Below the pieces are notes generated by a model. It had not been told where the DNA came from and searched no databases. It saw nothing but the letters and a program-made list of their open reading frames with translations. From Chitinophagaceae bacterium (GTDB lineage Bacteria; Bacteroidota; Bacteroidia; Chitinophagales; Chitinophagaceae), in the NCBI GenBank assembly GCA_947481355.1, contig CANKGM010000171.1, positions 1 to 5,255 of the forward strand: a DNA stretch of 5,255 nt, in the 5' to 3' direction. The translations under genes and the position numbers were made by a program. Below, in pieces: positions 1 through 5,255 of the stretch (position 1 is the stretch's first letter; each line of letters begins with the position of its first letter).

Positions 1-240
1 TATGTACAAAATACATGGGAAGAGCGTGTTGGAGCCGTGTATATTAATGGGGTTAAATCAGATTCCTATATATTCAAAATGAACTACTATTGGATGATGG
101 GCGATAATCGACACAACTCTCAGGATTCAAGGTTTTGGGGTTTTGTACCAGAAGATCATATAGTAGGCAAGGCATCATTGATCTGGTTCTCTTGGCAAAA
201 TGGTCCACGCTGGAATAGAATTTTCAAATTGATAAAGTAA
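1..240 (+). CDS. lepB: Signal peptidase I, C-terminal part (5' end outside window)
   Basis: This is the last 79 codons of a type I signal peptidase, the inner-membrane serine protease that cuts signal peptides from exported proteins on the periplasmic side. The frame is open from the first base and ends at TAA (238-240). The diagnostic box E is present at visible residues 34-47, GDNRHNSQDSRFWG, preceded by YYWMM and followed by FVPEDHIVGKA. These are the standard closing motifs of the S26 family. The ending RWNRIFKLIK resembles Bacteroidota members. The membrane anchor and the catalytic Ser and Lys lie upstream, outside the window, so whether the enzyme is intact cannot be judged. A GTG at position 37 is an internal Val codon, not the start. 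The gene converges with the efflux operon and shows no functional link to it. Confidence 0.94.
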   Translation, partial: YVQNTWEERVGAVYINGVKSDSYIFKMNYYWMMGDNRHNSQDSRFWGFVPEDHIVGKASLIWFSWQNGPRWNRIFKLIK

Positions 241-244
241 TCTA

Positions 245-260
245 TCGATTCTTTAATCGA
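245..260. terminator. Possible weak bidirectional terminator hairpin between convergent genes
   Basis: A perfect 6-bp inverted repeat, TCGATT and AATCGA, is separated by a 4-base CTTT loop. It sits 4 bp past the lepB stop and 16 bp past the stop of the converging channel gene. Such a position suits a shared terminator. The stem is short with only two G-C pairs, and neither side has a clean T-run (TATTTT lies a few bases downstream on the + strand). It may therefore be chance or only a weak terminator. Confidence 0.3.
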
Positions 261-276
261 GACGATCTATTTTGAG

Positions 277-1581
277 TTAGAACTTGCTGATTTCTCCAGT
301 TATGAATTTCAGTGTATACGCTGCAATTTGCGCTCTATACTGAGCATTAATGTATCGATCTTGTGCTTCACTTAAACTCAATTGAGCTTGTCTCAATTCA
401 ATCGAATTGCTTTGAAGCTTTTTAAATCGTTCTGTAGAAATCATATTATTTTCTTCAGCATATTTTACATTAGTCTCCTCAATCTTAGCATCTGAAACTG
501 CATTTTGGTATTCCTGATACGCTATTAGCATATCTCGTCTTAGGTCATTTTTGAGGGTACTAATTTGTATTGATTTCTGCTTTTGCATTACCGCGTTAAC
601 CTTTAACTGCGTTTTGTAAATATTACCATTAAAAATAGGTATGCCAAAGGTTAATCCAATATTTGGACCATATGATTGGTTGATTAGAAAAAGTCCAGCA
701 CTCGCTTGAGATCTATTTAGGTATGTATTCGAGTTTAGGGTTGCCGTTGGATTTCGCTGTGAGTTTATTATTTTTCGCTCATTGATTAAAAGAGATCTTT
801 CTTTCTCTGCAATCAATATGTCTTGATTTTGAGATTCTATTTTATCTGAAAATGATTTATAATCAATTGATGGAATGGCAAATTGTACTTCAGAAGCTTC
901 AAATGCGGAACTGGGATCTCGTTTTAATAACGCATTGATTATAGCTTTTGAATTTAGAACCTGTTTCTGGATGTTTTGTAGGTTTATTTCTTGGGTATTA
1001 AGATCAATTTTGGCTTGAAGCATATCTGTTTTAGCCCCACTACCAACATTAAAGCGAGTCTCTGCAATTTTCAACCTTTCTTTAGAGAGGTCAATAATAG
1101 CAGTGATAGAAGCAATTTGTTTATTTAGACGTACAATATTATAATAACTGTTTAGCACATCATAAATTACTTGATCAATTTGCTGTTTAAAAGCAATTTC
1201 TCCAATTTGTTCAATGGTTGCGAAACGTTCTTTGGTAGCCTTGATTTTGTATCCATTATAAATTCTCCAGGATACACCAATATTGCTATTTAATGTATTA
1301 TTGGCTACGTTACTTCGCTGAATATTTGATCCGCTAGAAAGTTTTTGATCTATGTTGGATACTGCTTCAGTATTTGCTATGTTGGCGGTGATGATTGGCA
1401 ATGCTCCTGCATTACCCCAATTGTTATTGATGGATGCAATGTCAAGGTTTGTCTGTGCAAGTTGGATGGACAAGTTTTGTTCTAATGCTACATGTATAGC
1501 ATCTTGTGCAGTGAACTTATTTTCTTGCGAAAAAACAGAAGTTGATAAACAAAGAATAATGACAATATTGCTAACTCTCAT
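277..1581 (-). CDS. TolC/OEP-family outer-membrane efflux channel
   Basis: This 434-residue protein is the predicted exit duct of the tripartite pump; OEP proteins form trimers with an outer-membrane beta barrel and a long periplasmic helical tunnel. Residues 1-19 form a signal peptide with hydrophobic core IVIILCLSTSVF and likely cleavage after S18 before Q-E. Cys11 is not in a good lipobox (Leu at -1), so a lipid anchor as in OprM is unlikely. Two OEP repeats are visible, at about 23-218 and 245-427. Each has the helical signature: AETRFNVGSGAKTDMLQAK near 173-191 and STERFKKLQSNSIELRQAQ near 382-400. Likely membrane strands are GVSWRIYNGYK (102-112) and GLTFGIPIFNGN (309-320). Length is usual for the family. 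The ATG at 1581 is chosen because it directly opens the signal peptide. It overlaps the pump gene's end by 11 bp, which suggests translational coupling. It is the last gene of the operon. Confidence 0.95.
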   Translation of the reverse strand: MRVSNIVIILCLSTSVFSQENKFTAQDAIHVALEQNLSIQLAQTNLDIASINNNWGNAGALPIITANIANTEAVSNIDQKLSSGSNIQRSNVANNTLNSNIGVSWRIYNGYKIKATKERFATIEQIGEIAFKQQIDQVIYDVLNSYYNIVRLNKQIASITAIIDLSKERLKIAETRFNVGSGAKTDMLQAKIDLNTQEINLQNIQKQVLNSKAIINALLKRDPSSAFEASEVQFAIPSIDYKSFSDKIESQNQDILIAEKERSLLINERKIINSQRNPTATLNSNTYLNRSQASAGLFLINQSYGPNIGLTFGIPIFNGNIYKTQLKVNAVMQKQKSIQISTLKNDLRRDMLIAYQEYQNAVSDAKIEETNVKYAEENNMISTERFKKLQSNSIELRQAQLSLSEAQDRYINAQYRAQIAAYTLKFITGEISKF

Positions 1582-4500
1582 GTGCGTCTCTTTTTTTCCT
1601 AGAAATATATGAATACAATGCAGGTACTACGAATAAAGTAAGTATCAATGCGAATAGTAAACCTCCAATGATAACAATTCCTAATGGGATACGGCTCTTT
1701 CCCGCAGACCCCAATGCCATAGCAATAGGTAATGCACCAAGTGCAGTAGCAAGGGTAGTCATTAAAATAGGCCTTAGTCTTGCAGCTGATGCATCGATTA
1801 CGGAATCTATTTTATTAAGGCCCTCTTCTCTTTTTTTGTTAGCAAATTCTACAATCAGGATACCATTTTTAGTTACCAAACCAATAAGCATGATAATGCC
1901 AATTTGTGAAAATATATTAATGGTTTGATCAAACAAGGAAAGGCTTAATACTGCTCCGGCCAATGCCAACGGAACGGTTATCATAATGATAAATGGATCC
2001 ACAAAACTTTCAAATTGTGCAGCTAAAATAAGGAAGATTAATACAAGGGCTAATAGAAAGGCATTTTGGGTATTCGATGAGCTTTCTGCAAAGTCACGTG
2101 AAGAGCCACTAAGTGTTGTAGTAAAGGATTCATCCAATACTTTCTTTTTAATTCTATCCATTTCGGCTATTCCATCTCCTATAGTTTTTCCAGGGGCTAA
2201 TCCAGCAGAAACAATAGCACTCTTTAACCGATTGAAATGATAAATGGTTGGTGGGTTGGCTGTTTCATTAATGGCTACCAAATTATCAAGCTGAACTAAA
2301 TCTCCGGTTCTACTTCTTAAGTAAAATGATTTTAAATCCAAAGGTGCATCCCTGTCTTTTCGATCAACTTGACCAATCACTTCATACTGTTTTCCGTTTC
2401 GGATGAAATAACCAAAACGTCTACCGCTTAAAGCAAGTTGTAATGTGTTGGATATATCAAGAATTGAAATACCTAGTTCGCTTGCTTTTAGACGATCTAT
2501 GGTTACTTGAATTTCTGGCTTGTTGAATTTCAGGTTAACATCGTTTCCTTGAAAGACTGGACTAGTTACTACCTCGTCCATAAATGCAGGGATTTTTTCT
2601 TTTAATTTATCAAAATTTAAATTTTGTAAAACATATTGAACTGGTAAAGACCCTCGTGAGGATTGACCAACAGCAATTGTTTGTTCTTGTAATACAAGGA
2701 CCCTCACATTAGTATAATCTTTGAACATGCGATTCATCTGTTGTGCAATGTCATTCTGACTTCTTGCTCTTGTTCCTCCATCTACTAGTCCTATACTCAT
2801 TAATGCACCATTAGATCCACCTGCACCTGAGAAGTTAGGAGCGAATGAAAGTACAATATTGCGTTCTGGAATTGAATCGATTACTTTTTGCGCCAATTCA
2901 TATACAACTTTATCCATGTAATCAAAATCTGTTCCTTCGGGTGCCATGATGCTGGTTCGAATTCTATTACGATCTTCCATAGGTGCCAATTCATTCGGCA
3001 ACCCTTTTCCTACAAGATAGATGATGCTTATACAGGCTAATACAATGATTAAAGCAATCCATCTTTTTTGCATAAAACGTTCAAGCAACTTCTTATATCC
3101 AGACTCCATCCCTCTGAAAAAAGGCTCGCTTTTTGTATAAAACCATGAATGCTGGTGTACGTTCTTTTTGGTGAGGTAAATGTTTAGAACAGGTGTTAGT
3201 GATAGGGAAACAAACGCGGATATTAATACAGCTCCTGCTACAACTATACCAAATTCTCTGAACAGCCTGCCCACAAATCCTTGTAAGAAAATGATAGGTA
3301 AAAATACAACTGCTAAGGTCAAGGAAGTGGAAACGACGGCAAAGAAAATTTCTTTGGAACCCTCTCGTGCTGCTTTCCATTTATCCATTCCTTGTTCAAT
3401 CTTCTTGTATATATTTTCTGTTACAACAATTCCATCATCCACAACCAATCCCGTTGCTAATACCAAAGACAATAAAGTAAGTACATTGATGGAAAAGCCT
3501 GCAACATACATGATAAAAAAAGCACCTACCAATGCAACAGGAATATCAATCAACGGTCTAAACGCAATTGACCATTCTCTAAAGAATAGATATATTATTA
3601 ACACAACAAGAAGAATCGCAATGATCAATGTTTCTTTTACCTCAGAAATGGCTTTACGAACAAAACGTGTTTTATCAAAGCCAACCTCTAAAATTATATC
3701 TTGAGGAAGGTCTTTCTTAACAACATCAATTCGTTTGTATAATTCATCAGCGATTGCAACTTGGTTAGAACCTGGTTGAGCAACCACCGCAACATTTACA
3801 GAACTTATATTATTTTTTCTAGAAAGTGATTCTTCAACTTCAGGACCAATAATGGCATAGCCAACATCCTTTAGCCGGATAATGTTTCCTTCGGTTTGCT
3901 TTATGATCAGGTCATTGAAATCTTCTTCAGTAGTAAGTTTTCCATAGGCTTTAACTGTAAGTTCTGTAGTATTACCACGAACCTTTCCTCCAGGTAATTC
4001 GATATTTTCTTTGTCAAGTGCTGTTTTTACATCTTGTATGGTTAGTTTATAAGCGGATAATTTTACGGGGTCAAACCATATTCTCATAGCAGGACGCTGT
4101 CCTAATATATTAACCGCACTAACACCTGGAATAGTTTGTAATCTCTCTTGCACGATATTCTCAGCCAAATCAGATAGTTCAAGCAACGTTCTCTTGTTGC
4201 TCTGCATTTGGAGATATACGATTGGTTCGGAATCAGTATCTTGTTTTGATACAGTTGGAGGGGCATCAATATCTTGTGGGAGCTTATTTGATGCCTGAGA
4301 AACCTTCTCCCTAACATCATTTGCTGCTCTTTCTAAATCGACACCTAATTCAAATTCTACGGTGATATTACTGCTTCCTTGTGAACTTGAAGAAGTAATG
4401 TTTTTTACTCCCTGTACACCATTTACAGCTTTTTCTATTGGCTCTGTTATCTGTTGTTCGATGATTTCGGCATTAGCCCCAATATATGATGTTCTTACAT

Positions 4501-4636
4501 TTACAACTGGCGGGTCTATGGCTGGATATTCTCTTATCCCTAAATAGGAATAACCAATTACCCCAAAGATTAAAATAATGATTGAACAAACAACGGCAAA
4601 GACAGGACGTTTTATACTTAATTCTGATAAGTTCAT
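1571..4636 (-). CDS. HAE1/AcrB-family RND efflux pump, inner-membrane subunit
   Basis: This 1021-residue proton-driven transporter is the engine of the tripartite efflux system and is close to the usual length (about 1,020-1,050). The start MNLSELSIKRPVFAVV is the canonical RND N-terminus leading into TM1 (about 10-31). A first periplasmic loop (about 32-333) opens with YPAIDPPVVNV and carries the VNGVQGVKNI motif. TM2-TM6 lie at about 334-485, TM7 at about 525-545, a second periplasmic loop at about 546-856, and TM8-TM12 at about 858-1010. Proton-relay residues are complete: D400 and D401 in TM4 (GLVVDDGIVV), K923 in TM10 (VTKNGILIVEF), and R953 and T960 around TM11 (RLRPILMTT), matching AcrB D407, D408, K940, R971 and T978. 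Most aromatic residues of the AcrB distal drug pocket are not conserved, so the substrate is unknown. The start is 20 bp after the adaptor stop, with an A-rich leader and no Shine-Dalgarno. The single intact frame shows no frameshift. Confidence 0.98.
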   Translation of the reverse strand: MNLSELSIKRPVFAVVCSIIILIFGVIGYSYLGIREYPAIDPPVVNVRTSYIGANAEIIEQQITEPIEKAVNGVQGVKNITSSSSQGSSNITVEFELGVDLERAANDVREKVSQASNKLPQDIDAPPTVSKQDTDSEPIVYLQMQSNKRTLLELSDLAENIVQERLQTIPGVSAVNILGQRPAMRIWFDPVKLSAYKLTIQDVKTALDKENIELPGGKVRGNTTELTVKAYGKLTTEEDFNDLIIKQTEGNIIRLKDVGYAIIGPEVEESLSRKNNISSVNVAVVAQPGSNQVAIADELYKRIDVVKKDLPQDIILEVGFDKTRFVRKAISEVKETLIIAILLVVLIIYLFFREWSIAFRPLIDIPVALVGAFFIMYVAGFSINVLTLLSLVLATGLVVDDGIVVTENIYKKIEQGMDKWKAAREGSKEIFFAVVSTSLTLAVVFLPIIFLQGFVGRLFREFGIVVAGAVLISAFVSLSLTPVLNIYLTKKNVHQHSWFYTKSEPFFRGMESGYKKLLERFMQKRWIALIIVLACISIIYLVGKGLPNELAPMEDRNRIRTSIMAPEGTDFDYMDKVVYELAQKVIDSIPERNIVLSFAPNFSGAGGSNGALMSIGLVDGGTRARSQNDIAQQMNRMFKDYTNVRVLVLQEQTIAVGQSSRGSLPVQYVLQNLNFDKLKEKIPAFMDEVVTSPVFQGNDVNLKFNKPEIQVTIDRLKASELGISILDISNTLQLALSGRRFGYFIRNGKQYEVIGQVDRKDRDAPLDLKSFYLRSRTGDLVQLDNLVAINETANPPTIYHFNRLKSAIVSAGLAPGKTIGDGIAEMDRIKKKVLDESFTTTLSGSSRDFAESSSNTQNAFLLALVLIFLILAAQFESFVDPFIIMITVPLALAGAVLSLSLFDQTINIFSQIGIIMLIGLVTKNGILIVEFANKKREEGLNKIDSVIDASAARLRPILMTTLATALGALPIAMALGSAGKSRIPLGIVIIGGLLFALILTLFVVPALYSYISRKKRDAHES

Positions 4637-4656
4637 TGATGTCTTTTTGAATATTA

Positions 4657-5255
4657 CTATTGAATCTTGGTAATCTTAAGTTTAGAATCCTTACGAATAA
4701 ATAAGAGTCCTGTTGTTACAACAGTGTCTCCTGATTGAATGCCACTAGTGATTTCAACTGTTTCCACACCACGTGCTCCTGTGGTAACATTGACAAATTC
4801 AGGATTACCATCTCGATATAATATCAATTGTTTAGAACGTGCACTTGGTATTATTGCTTGAGTAGGAACAAGAACAGCATGTTCATTTTTGCCAAGCTCT
4901 AGACTAACTTTTGCAAAAGTACCTGGTGTTAGTTTCTGATCAGGGTCATTGATTGTTGCTAATATTTTTAAATTTCGGGTGTTAGACTCAATAACTGATT
5001 CTGAGGCAAGTATAGTTGCTGTATATTTTTTATCGGTTCCCTCAATCCCAAAATTAATCTTTGTTCCTTGCTTAATTTCTGAACTGTATTTCTCAGGAAC
5101 GCTGAATGTGATTTTTTTCTTGTCTACTTGGCTTAAAGTAGTAATAAGGTTAGATGGAGTGAGGTACGCCCCTAGACTAATGTTTCTTAATCCTATTCTT
5201 CCTGAATAGGGGGCAAGTATTTCTGTTTTACTAATGTTAACCTCCGTCAATTCAA
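4657..5255 (-). CDS. RND efflux periplasmic adaptor (membrane fusion protein), C-terminal part
   Basis: The last 198 complete codons of an HlyD/AcrA-type adaptor are visible; its N-terminus runs off the right edge. Such adaptors link the RND pump to the outer-membrane channel. Visible segments, numbered from the first full codon, are as follows. The second lipoyl half is at about 8-43 (EILAPYSGRIGLRNISLGAY, a strong family signature). A beta-barrel domain follows at about 46-122 (ITFSVPEKY, then LTPGTFAKVSLEL). The membrane-proximal domain is at about 128-195 (AVLVPTQAIIP, then VEITSGIQSGDTVVTTGLL). Full-length relatives are about 350-400 residues, so roughly half is missing: the signal peptide, first lipoyl half and most or all of the helical hairpin. 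A TTG at 5248-5250 is an internal Leu codon, because family homology continues upstream of it. The gene is first of the three visible operon genes. Any promoter or regulator lies beyond the window. Confidence 0.96.
   Translation of the reverse strand, partial: ELTEVNISKTEILAPYSGRIGLRNISLGAYLTPSNLITTLSQVDKKKITFSVPEKYSSEIKQGTKINFGIEGTDKKYTATILASESVIESNTRNLKILATINDPDQKLTPGTFAKVSLELGKNEHAVLVPTQAIIPSARSKQLILYRDGNPEFVNVTTGARGVETVEITSGIQSGDTVVTTGLLFIRKDSKLKITKIQ

Noticed and set aside
1546..1556. Cys11 in the channel's signal peptide as a possible lipoprotein site
   Set aside because: The residues before Cys are Ile-Ile-Leu; a lipobox needs a small residue (Gly, Ala or Ser) just before Cys. The SVFS-Q site fits ordinary signal peptidase I cleavage better.
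1352..1612. 86-codon + strand open frame opposite the channel start and pump end
   Set aside because: It is the complement of the signal peptide and N-terminus of the OEP gene; its apparent hydrophobic segments are a by-product of that.
3093..3380. 95-codon minus-strand frame within the pump gene
   Set aside because: It is an out-of-frame reading of the RND gene, whose own frame is intact and conserved here, so there is no sign of a frameshift or nested gene.
3180..3704. 174-codon open frame on the + strand, antisense to the pump gene
   Set aside because: It lies wholly opposite a strongly conserved RND coding region, resembles no protein family I know, and is Thr/Asn/Ile/Ser-rich as expected of a reverse-strand reading of membrane-protein codons.
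1..5255. CRISPR array, tRNA or rRNA, insertion sequence or direct-repeat structure
   Set aside because: Reading through the window showed no regularly spaced repeats, RNA-gene signatures or transposase-like coding. Nearly every base is accounted for by four protein genes.

Overview
The window looks like ordinary chromosomal DNA from a Bacteroidota (Bacteroidetes) bacterium. The evidence is AT-rich sequence, Lys/Asn/Ile-rich proteins, start sites with no clear Shine-Dalgarno, a signal peptide ending in Ser-Gln, and a signal peptidase I C-terminus of the kind seen in this phylum. I cannot place it more precisely.

Layout: the left edge (1-240, + strand) holds the 3' end of a signal peptidase I gene (lepB). 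A 36-bp gap follows, containing a small perfect inverted repeat. Everything from 277 to the right edge lies on the minus strand and forms one tightly packed operon. Read in the direction of transcription (right to left), it encodes the C-terminal part of an RND periplasmic adaptor (4657-5255, 5' end outside the window), a complete HAE1/AcrB-type inner-membrane RND pump (1571-4636), and a complete TolC/OEP-family outer-membrane channel (277-1581). The adaptor and pump genes are 20 bp apart. The pump and channel genes overlap by 11 bp.

The three products should assemble into one tripartite proton-driven efflux machine across the envelope. The pump takes substrate from the periplasm or outer leaflet of the inner membrane, the adaptor links pump to channel, and the OEP protein forms the exit duct. 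The proton-relay residues of the pump are all present, so it should be active. Its substrate cannot be read from the sequence. The drug-pocket phenylalanines known from E. coli AcrB are largely replaced, so the AcrB drug spectrum should not be assumed.

I found no RNA gene, mobile element, CRISPR array, long repeat or unexplained gene-free stretch, and no evidence of a previously undescribed system. The other open frames are antisense or out-of-frame shadows of the four genes. The operon promoter and any regulator would lie beyond the right edge.
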